A DNA stretch of 7,058 nt from Cellvibrionaceae bacterium (GCA_021151525.1 JAGKXD010000155.1:1-7058), one strand, 5' to 3'; positions 1 through 6,923 are shown, numbered from the stretch's first letter. A program made the numbers and translations. Notes: generated from the letters alone by a model not told the origin.

Positions 1-1066
1 TACCTGCTCCGTTTGCCCCCACCAAACCAATACGATCACCGCGAATAATGCTGGTCGAAAAATTTCGCACAATCGGTTTATTGCCCCATGAGTAAGACAC
101 GTCTTTTAACTCCGCGACCAACTTGCCAGAGGCTTCGCCAGTCGCCAAAGAAAAGTTAGCTTTACCAATCACTTCGCGGCGCTCAGCGCGCACATTGCGC
201 AATTCTTTCAGTGCACGCACACGGCCTTCATTGCGCGTGCGGCGCGCTTTAATACCTTGACGAATCCACACTTCTTCTTCGGCCAATTTTTTATCGAACA
301 ATTCATTATGGCGCGCCTCTTCTGCGAGAGCCTGTTCGCGATACACCAAATAACTTGCGTAATCGCCAGACCAATAACGCAAATGCCCGCGATCTAACTC
401 TACGATGTGAGTAGCCAAGGTTTGTAAGAGTGAGCGGTCATGGGTAATAAACACCAATGCACCGTTAAAATTTAATAATTGCTTTTCCAGCCAATCAATA
501 GCGGCTATATCTAGATGGTTAGTAGGTTCATCCAACAAAAGTACATCTGGATCTAAAACCAAAGCGCGCGCTAATGCCACGCGGCGACGCCAACCACCGG
601 ACAGTTCGCGCATAAATTTATCGGCTGGCAAATCCAAGCGAGTTAAAATAGATTCTACTTTTTGCTGCATAGACCAACCGTCGCGCGCTTCAATTTCTTG
701 CTGGAGTTTTTCCATGCGCGCAAGCGTGGCGTCATTAAATTCCGAACCATGAGCCAAATGATGATATTCACTCAGCAAATCACCCAGCCCCGGAAATGCA
801 CAGGCAACCGAATCGAAAACAAGGCGATCATCTGCATCAGGCAAATCCTGCTCTAAACGCGCAATACGAATTCCACTTTGTAGAATCACTTCGCCTTTAT
901 CCAAATCTACTTCACCAGCAATGACTTTCAACAAGCTGGATTTACCTGCGCCATTGCGGCCAATCAAACAGAGGCGATGGCCTTTTTCGACCACCAAATC
1001 CACTTCGTCCAGCAAGACTTGCAGACCGTAACTTAAATAGGCTTTTTCAATTTTAATAAGTGACAT
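1..1066 (-). CDS. uup: ABC-F family ATPase Uup, N-terminal 355 residues (gene runs off the left edge)
   Basis: Cytoplasmic ABC-F ATPase. The family has two nucleotide-binding domains, no membrane part and acts on the ribosome; Uup is also linked to precise excision of transposons. The frame is open from an ATG at 1064-1066 to the window edge. The first domain is complete: Walker A GRNGAGKS at residues 36-43, ABC signature LSGGW from 155, Walker B ending in D179-E180 followed by PTNHLD, and the switch histidine H209. A charged Arg/Lys/Glu-rich linker at roughly 235-300 is the ABC-F P-site tRNA-interacting region. A second Walker A (GANGAG, 350-355) starts at the edge, so about 280 residues are missing compared with the ~635-residue E. 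coli protein. The N-terminus MSLI matches Uup, and LSGGW is more typical of Uup than of EttA or YheS. The Shine-Dalgarno is weak. It lies 63 bases after the RDD gene with no terminator between, so readthrough is possible. Confidence 0.93.
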   Translation of the reverse strand, partial: MSLIKIEKAYLSYGLQVLLDEVDLVVEKGHRLCLIGRNGAGKSSLLKVIAGEVDLDKGEVILQSGIRIARLEQDLPDADDRLVFDSVACAFPGLGDLLSEYHHLAHGSEFNDATLARMEKLQQEIEARDGWSMQQKVESILTRLDLPADKFMRELSGGWRRRVALARALVLDPDVLLLDEPTNHLDIAAIDWLEKQLLNFNGALVFITHDRSLLQTLATHIVELDRGHLRYWSGDYASYLVYREQALAEEARHNELFDKKLAEEEVWIRQGIKARRTRNEGRVRALKELRNVRAERREVIGKANFSLATGEASGKLVAELKDVSYSWGNKPIVRNFSTSIIRGDRIGLVGANGAG

Positions 1067-1129
1067 AAAAAGACAATAATCCGAAGGAGAGAACGCAACT
1101 CAAAATAAATTACACAATATGTGACAAGA

Positions 1130-1609
1130 CTACTTTTTCTTAAGCAAAATTAACTTGGTATTGCTAACCAAATCATGCAGCAACCGGTGTTGAGGATGCA
1201 CTAGAGACAACCAATAGCCCACGCCGAATAATAACAATGACAACCAAGCTGCAAAGGCACGTTTGATTGCTTGTGAATAACTTATCAATTGATTTGAGTG
1301 AACATCAACTACCTGCATACGCCAGGTTTTCATACCTAAAGTTTGACCAAATTTTTGCCAGAAATAGACATAAAAAAACATGATCACAAACAACCATCCA
1401 ACAGTAATAAAAATTTTTGCAAACGGGCTCCACAAAATGTGATGCCCTGCCTCTGGCTTACCAAAGAGCAAAACATTAACACCTACAACTAATGCACCGT
1501 AGGCAATGCTAATGGCTGCCAACAAAAGGCAGTCATAAACCATGGATGCAAAAATTCTAAGAAGTCCGGGCGACGCAAATTCAATAGCGGGAGATTGTTT
1601 TTCTTTCAT
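1130..1609 (-). CDS. RDD family integral membrane protein
   Basis: Small inner-membrane protein of 159 residues, complete. Three hydrophobic stretches are visible at about residues 17-50, 58-84 and 118-138. RDD hallmarks: Arg18 at the start of the first helix, Asp26 within it, the family motif GQTLGMK at 88-94 followed by a VVD ending at Asp102, and the C-terminal LHDLVSNTK that resembles the usual 'lhD..agT' ending. It ends in three lysines, probably cytoplasmic. The biochemical role of RDD proteins is mostly unknown; some have been linked to ion or solute transport or to membrane anchoring of partners. It starts 6 bases after the cyclase/FHA stop codon and has no recognisable Shine-Dalgarno, so translation is probably coupled to the upstream gene. 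That places it in the same signalling unit by inference only. Confidence 0.87.
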   Translation of the reverse strand: MKEKQSPAIEFASPGLLRIFASMVYDCLLLAAISIAYGALVVGVNVLLFGKPEAGHHILWSPFAKIFITVGWLFVIMFFYVYFWQKFGQTLGMKTWRMQVVDVHSNQLISYSQAIKRAFAAWLSLLLFGVGYWLSLVHPQHRLLHDLVSNTKLILLKKK

Positions 1610-1615
1610 GAGAGT

Positions 1616-2512
1616 TTAGTGTTGGTAGTGAATTAACCAAGGGCTTTTGGAATCAACCTGCTGGCCGATACTGATTACACCAGAGCCCTGCAATGGAGCT
1701 TCTTCGCGGCGCAAATAAATCGGAGTTTTATTTTCTTCATGCACATAAGTGCCGTTCGTTGAATGATCGACCAAAACATATTTCCCGCGACGGAATTCTA
1801 TGTGGCAGTGCTCGCGCGAACAGACCGACTGATCTAAATACATATTGACTTTATTGAGATCGCGGCCAATTGAGTAAGGTGTTTGGTCAGGCAAAATACT
1901 TACAACCTGCTCTCCCATTTTTAAGGTTAATTGGAAGGTCGATACAAAGCGTGTGACATCATGAATCGGCATAACGCGCGTAGAAAAATCATTTTGCTGC
2001 GAAGTTTCCCACGCAAGGCGATAAATAATTGTCTTCTGGCTATCGCCTTTGATATTGACGCGATCAAACAATTGGCACTGTTGCATCAGTGCAGCATCTA
2101 ATTGATCAATAACACCTTGTGTAAGCACTATTTGATTGGCACGAGCAATGTGCGCGACAAAGGCCGCATCATTCACCGTATCGCCAAAGGCATCTGTAGG
2201 GGTTACTACCGTATCACCAAAGGCTATACCAATGCGAATACCCAAACCTATCTCGGCAAATTCGCGGCTAGAACGCTGTTGAATTGCAATAGCAACGCGA
2301 CAGGCTGTACTCGCACTGTCGAAGCGCGCCATAACTTCATCGCCAATGGTTTTTACGACAGTACCCTCATGCACTATGGTGGTCGCAGCCATATGGCTAA
2401 CCGCATCATCCACAATGGCTTTGGCATCCTGATTCCCCAACTGCTTGTAAAGCACTGAGCTGCCCGATACATCGGCAAACATGATGGCTTGAGGGATGTT
2501 TTTATTAAGCAT
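1616..2512 (-). CDS. Class III adenylate/guanylate cyclase-like domain fused to a C-terminal FHA domain
   Basis: A 298-residue soluble protein with no membrane segment. Residues about 8-165 form a class III cyclase homology domain. Metal-binding aspartates are Asp14 (FADVSGSS) and Asp58 (TIGDEVMARF); the purine-contacting pair fits Lys54 and Asp107 (adenine-like); Asn114 (TVNDAA) is the transition-state asparagine. The transition-state arginine expected four residues after that Asn is Phe118, so activity may be low, altered or lost. Residues about 190-298 form an FHA domain, which binds phosphothreonine: Gly216-Arg217, Ser232-Arg-Glu-His235 and Asn253-Gly-Thr-Tyr are the classic FHA residues. 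If active, it would make cAMP or a related cyclic nucleotide under control of a phosphorylated partner; no Ser/Thr kinase or phosphatase is in view. It is first in a tight operon with the RDD gene. The start at 2510-2512 has a weak Shine-Dalgarno; Met11 is an alternative but would truncate the first strand. Confidence 0.9.
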   Translation of the reverse strand: MLNKNIPQAIMFADVSGSSVLYKQLGNQDAKAIVDDAVSHMAATTIVHEGTVVKTIGDEVMARFDSASTACRVAIAIQQRSSREFAEIGLGIRIGIAFGDTVVTPTDAFGDTVNDAAFVAHIARANQIVLTQGVIDQLDAALMQQCQLFDRVNIKGDSQKTIIYRLAWETSQQNDFSTRVMPIHDVTRFVSTFQLTLKMGEQVVSILPDQTPYSIGRDLNKVNMYLDQSVCSREHCHIEFRRGKYVLVDHSTNGTYVHEENKTPIYLRREEAPLQGSGVISIGQQVDSKSPWLIHYQH

Positions 2513-2665
2513 GGCGATTACTTGGAATTGTGATTGTTGCTGATTCTAACAGGCTGAACGCCTTCTTATACGCAACTACTATAGGATAATCTGTAATAGG
2601 TTTGATTATGATGCAATTGTCCTATAAAAGGCCACTGAAAACCCAGCATTTTTAGGACAAGGGGA

Positions 2666-2674
2666 TGATATAAT
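2666..2674 (+). promoter_or_regulatory. Candidate extended -10 promoter for the halogenase gene
   Basis: The sequence TGATATAAT is a perfect TATAAT hexamer at 2669-2674 preceded by the TGn extension. No good -35 hexamer lies 16-18 bases upstream, which extended -10 promoters tolerate. Transcription would start near 2681 and give a leader of about 225 bases before the halogenase ATG, unusually long. This is a pattern match in AT-rich DNA, not proof of a start site. Confidence 0.42.
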
Positions 2675-2763
2675 CGCACCTTATAAATATTCGAACCTGA
2701 TAACTATAAAACTACCAACAGCCATAAAAACAGTAGCCCTCTAGTGAACACTTAGGATCGATA

Positions 2764-2829
2764 ATGATAAATCACATTTTTTTAAACAATATTGCACGTC
2801 AAGATTTAGTAGTTTTTAAAATCAACTAG
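2764..2829 (+). CDS. Possible 21-codon leader ORF upstream of the halogenase
   Basis: ATG at 2764-2766 is preceded by AGGA at 2754-2757 with a 6-base spacer, a plausible ribosome binding site, and the frame runs 21 codons to TAG at 2827-2829. The encoded peptide begins MINHIFLNNI and ends VFKIN. It would lie in the leader if transcription starts at the extended -10 near 2669. It has no tryptophan, so it does not look like a classical trp attenuator peptide. It is not recognised as any known protein, and chance is a serious alternative at this length. Confidence 0.2.
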   Translation: MINHIFLNNIARQDLVVFKIN

Positions 2830-2896
2830 CCCACAAGACAGCGGAATAGCCTTATTGTTCTTTGGCTTAATTTTGAAAAAATTATAACTAAATCTT

Positions 2897-2900
2897 GGAG
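2897..2900 (+). promoter_or_regulatory. Shine-Dalgarno site of the halogenase gene
   Basis: GGAG five bases before the ATG at 2906 fixes the start; the next residues lead directly into the first beta strand of the FAD-binding fold, as expected for this family. Confidence 0.75.
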
Positions 2901-2905
2901 TCCCT

Positions 2906-4384
2906 ATGAATAACCCTGTAAAAAAAGTAGTTATTGCCGGAGGCGGAACTGCAGGCTGGATGGCCGCAGCCACACTCTCATCTCAACTCGGCCAAGTGCT
3001 CGATATTTCGCTGATTGAATCCGATGAAATTGGCACTGTAGGTGTAGGCGAAGCAACCATTCCACCTATGCAAGCCTTCCACAAATTACTCGATATCAGT
3101 GAACAAGAATTTTTACGCGCAACGCAAGGCACATTCAAACTTGGAATTAGTTTTGAAAACTGGGGGCAAGTTGGAGACAAATATATCCACTCCTTTGGTC
3201 AAACCGGAAAGGAGTTTTGGGCAGCGGACTTTCAGCATTTTTGGCTTAAACTGCGCGAACTGGGATCAACGCGTGAGTTTGGCGATTATTGTTTGGAATT
3301 ACAGGCTGCCAAAGAAAATAAATTCGCCATTACTGAAAACCCTCGCATTAATTATGCATACCACTTCAACGCCACCTTGTACGCGCAATTTTTGCGTAAG
3401 TTCAGCGAGGCACGCAGAGTAAAACGCATTGAGGGCAAAATTGCCGAAGTTACCACTAACAGTGACAACGGATTTATTGAAAACGTAAAATTAGTGTCAG
3501 GAGAGATCATTGAAGGAGATTTATTTATTGATTGCACCGGCTTCCGTGGATTACTAATTGAACAAACACTCAACACCGGCTATGAAGACTGGTCGCACTG
3601 GTTGGTGAATGACAGTGCTATTGCAGTACAAACTGAGAGCCTAAACCCTGCAATTCCTTATACACGCTCTATAGCTCACTCGAGCGGATGGCAATGGCAA
3701 ATTCCCTTGCAAAGCCGTGTTGGCAACGGCATGGTGTATTCAACGCGATTTATTTCTGATCAGGATGCAAAAGCAACTTTTCTATCAAATCTGAATGGCG
3801 CCCTCATCAGTGAACCGCGTGTCATTAAATTTAAAACGGGGCGCCGCAAGAAGGGCTGGAATAAAAACTGCGTTGCTCTCGGCCTCGCCAGTGGTTTTAT
3901 TGAACCCCTGGAATCAACCAGCATTCACTTAATCATGTCCGGCATTTTGCGTTTGATTAAACTATTCCCCAATCGCGGTATTAGCAACGTTAATATTGAG
4001 GAATACAACAAGCAGTCTGCATTTGAAATTGAAAGCATCCGCGATTTCGTTATCCTGCACTATAAAGCCACAGAACGTAATGACTCAGAATATTGGCGCT
4101 ATTGTCGCGATATGGAGGTGCCAGAAACTCTCGCACACCGCATTAAATTATTTGCGGATAGTGGTTTAGCATTTAAAGGCGATGGTGAAATTTTCCGTAT
4201 AGATTCGTGGACACAAGTAATGTTAGGGCAGCGAATTTATCCGAAATCCCATCACCCCATCGTGAATGAAATGAATCAGGATGACCTAAAAAATTCCATT
4301 GAAGAATTTGCACTAGGGGTTCGAAAACGAGTAGCGCAACTACCCTACCATGCAGATTTTGTAAAAAAGTATTGTGGAATTTAA
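2906..4384 (+). CDS. Flavin-dependent tryptophan halogenase family protein (PrnA-like)
   Basis: FADH2-dependent halogenase family enzyme, 492 residues, complete and cytoplasmic (no signal peptide). Family enzymes use reduced flavin and O2 to make hypohalous acid, passed through a tunnel to a catalytic lysine that halogenates an electron-rich aromatic ring. Visible motifs: FAD-binding GGGTAGW at residues 12-18; GVGEATIP at 46-53; Lys78 in GTFKLG, matching the catalytic Lys79 of PrnA; WQWQIP at 262-267, the WxWxIP halogenase signature that blocks monooxygenase activity; and PLEST at 334-338 with Glu336 matching PrnA Glu346. Later blocks around 365-400 (IRDFVILHYKAT) and near 435 (LGQRIYP) are typical of the clade found in polysaccharide-degrading bacteria, whose substrates are mostly unknown. 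A good GGAG (2897-2900) sits 5 bases before the ATG. No flavin reductase, TonB receptor or biosynthetic gene is next to it. The free-tryptophan substrate is not established; the family name is used only by homology. Confidence 0.93.
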   Translation: MNNPVKKVVIAGGGTAGWMAAATLSSQLGQVLDISLIESDEIGTVGVGEATIPPMQAFHKLLDISEQEFLRATQGTFKLGISFENWGQVGDKYIHSFGQTGKEFWAADFQHFWLKLRELGSTREFGDYCLELQAAKENKFAITENPRINYAYHFNATLYAQFLRKFSEARRVKRIEGKIAEVTTNSDNGFIENVKLVSGEIIEGDLFIDCTGFRGLLIEQTLNTGYEDWSHWLVNDSAIAVQTESLNPAIPYTRSIAHSSGWQWQIPLQSRVGNGMVYSTRFISDQDAKATFLSNLNGALISEPRVIKFKTGRRKKGWNKNCVALGLASGFIEPLESTSIHLIMSGILRLIKLFPNRGISNVNIEEYNKQSAFEIESIRDFVILHYKATERNDSEYWRYCRDMEVPETLAHRIKLFADSGLAFKGDGEIFRIDSWTQVMLGQRIYPKSHHPIVNEMNQDDLKNSIEEFALGVRKRVAQLPYHADFVKKYCGI

Positions 4385-4399
4385 TTTTCTCAAGCACAA

Positions 4400-4434
4400 A
4401 AAACCTCAAGCCTTTGTAGAAGGATTGAGGTTTT
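4400..4434. terminator. Bidirectional intrinsic terminator between convergent genes
   Basis: AAAACCTCAA (4400-4409) pairs with TTGAGGTTTT (4425-4434), and inside it CCTT (4411-4414) pairs with AAGG (4420-4423) around a TGTAG loop, with one G/A mismatch. The stem is flanked by A-rich sequence on the left and T-rich on the right, so it can terminate both the halogenase transcript (plus strand, stop at 4382-4384) and the sigma-54 activator transcript (minus strand, stop at 4452). Confidence 0.85.
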
Positions 4435-4451
4435 CATTTCTAGCTCGCTAA

Positions 4452-5660
4452 CTACCCTGCTTGCAGCTCGCCTAATTTAATATCTATGGCATGTTCATAA
4501 TCACCTGGTCGGCCATAACCATGATCACTCAATAAGCCATGACGTTTTAACAAGGTGCGCATAACGTTGCGTGAAATGCCCAAGAGCGCTGCGCCATGAA
4601 CTTGATTAGAGCGCACATAAGCGAAAGCTTGATGCACTATTAAACTCTCCAATCGTTCAAAATGCGGCGCGTCACCTTGCTCAGTAAATAGGCGACGCAA
4701 TTGCTGCGCAATAATCGTCATAGGGTCATCTTGCAGACCCTGCAAAACAGTGTGATTTGATGATTGTACACTGGTAATTTGGGGCGCAGTACGCACCTCT
4801 GAAGGACTTTGAGAATTGCGCGGAGCACTCGCACCCCAGCCACCCGTCACCTTCAAATGCGATGCATCAATAGTGTCTGAGCTCGCAACCAAAAGCGCAA
4901 AATGCACAACATTTTCCAGCTCACGAATATTTCCTGGCCACGAGTAATGCAACAACAGTTCAGCCGCCTCAACAGAAAATTGCGGGCGCTGCTTATAGCC
5001 CATACGCTGGCTATAGGTTTTTAAAAAGTGTTCCGCGAGCGGCAGCACATCTCCCGGCCTATCACGCAAAGGCGGCAGCTTTACGTGGGCAATATTAATT
5101 CTGTACAACAAATCGCGACGGAAATGCCCAGCAGATACGGCGTAATCCAAATCTACGTTAGTGGCGGCGACCAAGCGTACATCCACAGCAATTGATTTGC
5201 GTGAACCAATGCGTACTACTTCTTTTTCTTGCAACACGCGCAGTAATTTCACCTGTAAGGGTAAGGGCAAATCACCTATTTCATCTAAAAATAAGGTGCC
5301 TCCGTTGGCCGCTTCAAACCAACCCTCTCGCTTACCAACAGCACCGGTGAATGATCCCGCTTCATGCCCGAAGAGTTCGCTTTCCGCCAAATGATCGCTA
5401 ATAGCTCCGCAGTTTACCGCGAGAAATGGGCCTTTTCTGCCGCTTAGCAAATGAATATGTCGAGCAACTAATTCTTTCCCCGTACCCGTTTCGCCACCAA
5501 TTAATACTGGAGCTTCACTGGGTGAAATTCGTTCAATATATTCTAATAATTCAGCGGAAATAGGATCGGAAAAAACCAACGCTTTTGCGCGCACAGATAA
5601 AGGTTGGGCGTTACCACCTTCCAGAGAAAGCACGACCGGTTGTTTAGATGAATCGCTCAC
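4452..5660 (-). CDS. Sigma-54-dependent transcriptional activator, SfnR-like, without a sensory domain
   Basis: Enhancer-binding ATPase that remodels RNA polymerase with sigma-54, 402 residues. Residues about 30-260 are the AAA+ domain: Walker A GETGTGKE (56-63), sigma-54 contact loop GSFTGA (102-107; usual form GAFTGA), Walker B GGTLFLDE (120-127), sensor AATN (165-168), arginine-finger region RRDLLYR (181-187) and WPGNIRELEN (241-250). A Ser/Gln-rich linker at about 275-310 leads to a Fis-type helix-turn-helix at 352-375 (NQVHGAALLGISRNVMRTLL). Only about 30 residues precede the AAA+ domain, so there is no receiver, PAS or GAF module and activity is probably set by expression or a partner. 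The C-terminus and compact build resemble SfnR, the Pseudomonas regulator of dimethyl sulfone use. Its place beside sbp supports a sulfur role; the exact orthology is unproven. The start is GTG (5658-5660): GAGG lies 7 bases upstream and an in-frame TGA four codons upstream rules out longer versions. The first internal Met is near 220. Confidence 0.92.
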   Translation of the reverse strand: MSDSSKQPVVLSLEGGNAQPLSVRAKALVFSDPISAELLEYIERISPSEAPVLIGGETGTGKELVARHIHLLSGRKGPFLAVNCGAISDHLAESELFGHEAGSFTGAVGKREGWFEAANGGTLFLDEIGDLPLPLQVKLLRVLQEKEVVRIGSRKSIAVDVRLVAATNVDLDYAVSAGHFRRDLLYRINIAHVKLPPLRDRPGDVLPLAEHFLKTYSQRMGYKQRPQFSVEAAELLLHYSWPGNIRELENVVHFALLVASSDTIDASHLKVTGGWGASAPRNSQSPSEVRTAPQITSVQSSNHTVLQGLQDDPMTIIAQQLRRLFTEQGDAPHFERLESLIVHQAFAYVRSNQVHGAALLGISRNVMRTLLKRHGLLSDHGYGRPGDYEHAIDIKLGELQAG

Positions 5661-5666
5661 GATGTG

Positions 5667-5671
5667 ACCTC
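5667..5671 (-). promoter_or_regulatory. Shine-Dalgarno site that decides the GTG start of the activator
   Basis: On the minus strand GAGGT lies just upstream of GTG (5658-5660), with about 7 bases between GAGG and the start codon. Together with the in-frame TGA overlapping this site it makes GTG the only sensible start. Confidence 0.75.
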
Positions 5672-5854
5672 AGATGTATTTTTTAGTGAATACAATTCGC
5701 CATAAAGGCCTAATGTGTGTCGCATTGTAAAAGTTAAATTCAAAAAAAATAAGGAATTTATAAATCTAAAGTTATAACTAAAAAATAAATTTTAAAATGA
5801 ACAGAAAAGCGCAAAAACGTTATACGGTTAATGAACAAAAAAATTCGTTGCCGC

Positions 5855-5886
5855 ATAAAATAACACCTGCACTAGGCAGGTGTTAT
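5855..5886 (-). terminator. Intrinsic terminator of sbp
   Basis: A perfect 11-base inverted repeat, ATAACACCTGC (5860-5870) and GCAGGTGTTAT (5876-5886), closes on a 5-base loop ACTAG. Read on the minus strand it starts 27 bases after the sbp stop codon and is followed by a short U-rich run (TTTAT). On the plus strand no T-run follows, so it serves sbp only. It makes sbp effectively monocistronic, with the activator gene on a separate transcript or fed by readthrough. Confidence 0.75.
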
Positions 5887-5913
5887 CAGAACAATCAGCG
5901 TGAAAACTCTAAA

Positions 5914-6912
5914 TTACTTAACGTAAATTTTGTCGAAAATACCACCGTCGCCGAAGTGTTCTGGTTGCGCTTTGCCCCAGCCTCCAAAATCAGCAATGGT
6001 TACGAAAGATAATTTGGGGAAGTTTTTCGCGTAGGTTTTAGCAACCTCTTCGTTACGTGGACGGTAATAGTTTTTAGCCGCAATGGTTTGACCTTCTTTG
6101 CTATATAGATATTCCAAATAGGCTTTGGCCACCGCAGTATTCCCCTTGGCATCTGCATTTTTGTCAACAACCGCTACTGATGGCTCAGCAAGAACAGAAA
6201 TGGAGGGAACAATAATATCAAACTTGTCTTCACCAAACTCTTTGAGAGCAAGATGAGCTTCATTTTCCCATGCCAACAACACATCACCCACTCCGCGCTG
6301 AGCGAAAGTGGTCGTTGAGCCACGAGCACCTGAATCCAGTACCGGAACATTTTTGTAGAGTTTTGCAACGAAATCTTGTGCAGCTTGATCAGAACCTAAT
6401 TTCTTTTTAGCGTAACCCCATGCTGCCAAATAATTCCAGCGTGCACCGCCTGAGGTTTTGGGGTTTGCAGTAATGACTTCAATGCCTGGCTTGATTAAAT
6501 CATCCCAATCTTTGATTTTTTTAGGGTTGCCTTTTTTTACTAAAAATACAACGGTTGACGTATATGGAGCACTATTGTCTGGCAAGCGGTTAGCCCAATC
6601 ATCCGGCAACAGCTTGCCTTTCTTAGCCAATGCGTCAACGTCTGCAGCCAAGGCGAGTGTTGCGACATCGGCTTGCAAACCATCAATAATTGCACGTGAT
6701 TGGCTGCCAGAACCACCATGAGATTGCTCCACTTTAACAACATCACCGGTTTTTTCTTTCCAGTATTTAGCAAAGGCCGCATTGTACTCAACATACAATT
6801 CACGGGTAGGGTCGTAAGATACGTTTAATAAATTAATATCTTTTGCAAAAGTAGCAGTAGAAAGCAAAACAGTTGCCGCAAACAGAGCAGCGCGTTTGGT
6901 AAACAGCTTCAT
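5914..6912 (-). CDS. sbp: Periplasmic sulfate-binding protein of the sulfate ABC importer
   Basis: Binds sulfate (and often thiosulfate) in the periplasm and delivers it to the CysT/CysW/CysA importer, the first step of assimilatory sulfur uptake. 332 residues, complete, close to the 329 of E. coli Sbp. A Sec signal peptide (MKLFTKR, hydrophobic core, ATFA) is probably cut after residue 23. NVSYDPTREL (30-39) is the conserved mature N-terminus. Both family signatures are present: K-x-K-T-G-D...Q-S at 52-64 followed by HGGSGS, and NPKTSGGAR at 150-158. LPDNSAPYTS (110-119) and the C-terminal FGGW block also match Sbp closely, better than CysP. GAGGA (6919-6923) sits 6 bases before the ATG. The permease and ATPase genes are not next to it on the downstream side; a terminator follows instead. 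A sigma-54-type promoter lies upstream and a sigma-54 activator gene downstream. Confidence 0.97.
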   Translation of the reverse strand: MKLFTKRAALFAATVLLSTATFAKDINLLNVSYDPTRELYVEYNAAFAKYWKEKTGDVVKVEQSHGGSGSQSRAIIDGLQADVATLALAADVDALAKKGKLLPDDWANRLPDNSAPYTSTVVFLVKKGNPKKIKDWDDLIKPGIEVITANPKTSGGARWNYLAAWGYAKKKLGSDQAAQDFVAKLYKNVPVLDSGARGSTTTFAQRGVGDVLLAWENEAHLALKEFGEDKFDIIVPSISVLAEPSVAVVDKNADAKGNTAVAKAYLEYLYSKEGQTIAAKNYYRPRNEEVAKTYAKNFPKLSFVTIADFGGWGKAQPEHFGDGGIFDKIYVK

Positions 6913-6918
6913 AAATTT

Positions 6919-6923
6919 TCCTC
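6919..6923 (-). promoter_or_regulatory. Shine-Dalgarno site of sbp
   Basis: GAGGA six bases before the ATG at 6910-6912, a strong site that fixes the start in agreement with the signal peptide. Confidence 0.8.

Larger units (their letters stand above)
2513..2905. other. Divergent intergenic region between the cyclase and halogenase genes
   Basis: AT-rich 393-base gap between two gene starts pointing away from each other, so it must hold promoters for both unless the halogenase transcript starts elsewhere. The rightward extended -10 is listed separately. For the leftward cyclase gene no convincing -35/-10 pair was found: a TTGCAT (minus strand, within 2611-2617) and AT-rich hexamers follow, but the spacing is poor. 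A short imperfect stem could form between AGCC...AAGA (about 2828-2838) and TCTTTGGCT (about 2859-2867), just before the halogenase ribosome binding site; it is too weak to call a riboswitch. No tRNA, terminator with a T-run or long repeat was seen. Confidence 0.6.
5661..5913. other. Intergenic region between sbp and the sigma-54 activator gene
   Basis: 253 bases, very AT-rich at about 5730-5800. It holds the sbp terminator at its right end and must hold the activator's own promoter, because the terminator separates the two genes. On the minus strand a TACAAT hexamer (5724-5729) is a possible -10 for the activator, but its -35 (TTATTT at 17 bases) is weak; the A/T-rich run upstream could act as an UP element. 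No gene was recognised; a 71-codon plus-strand frame starting at 5797 lacks a ribosome binding site and runs into sbp in antisense. Confidence 0.55.

Noticed and set aside
662..856. 64-codon plus-strand frame
   Set aside because: It is antisense to the well-conserved first ATPase domain of uup, with no ribosome binding site or recognisable motif.
1067..1129. Possible terminator or promoter between the RDD gene and uup
   Set aside because: No inverted repeat with a T-run and no paired -35/-10 could be found, so neither was annotated.
2102..2458. 118-codon plus-strand frame
   Set aside because: It lies entirely antisense to the cyclase domain whose motifs are clear; composition looks like a shadow frame.
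2608..2655. 15-codon frame with tandem ATG in the divergent gap
   Set aside because: It lies upstream of the best rightward -10 element, is very short, and has only a partial AGG as ribosome binding site.
2862..2877. TGGC followed by TTGA, sigma-54-like, just before the halogenase
   Set aside because: The GC of the -12 half is absent and the spacing is off by one; it would also leave almost no leader.
5797..6012. 71-codon plus-strand frame starting in the sbp/activator gap
   Set aside because: No Shine-Dalgarno before the ATG, it crosses the sbp terminator hairpin and ends antisense inside sbp.
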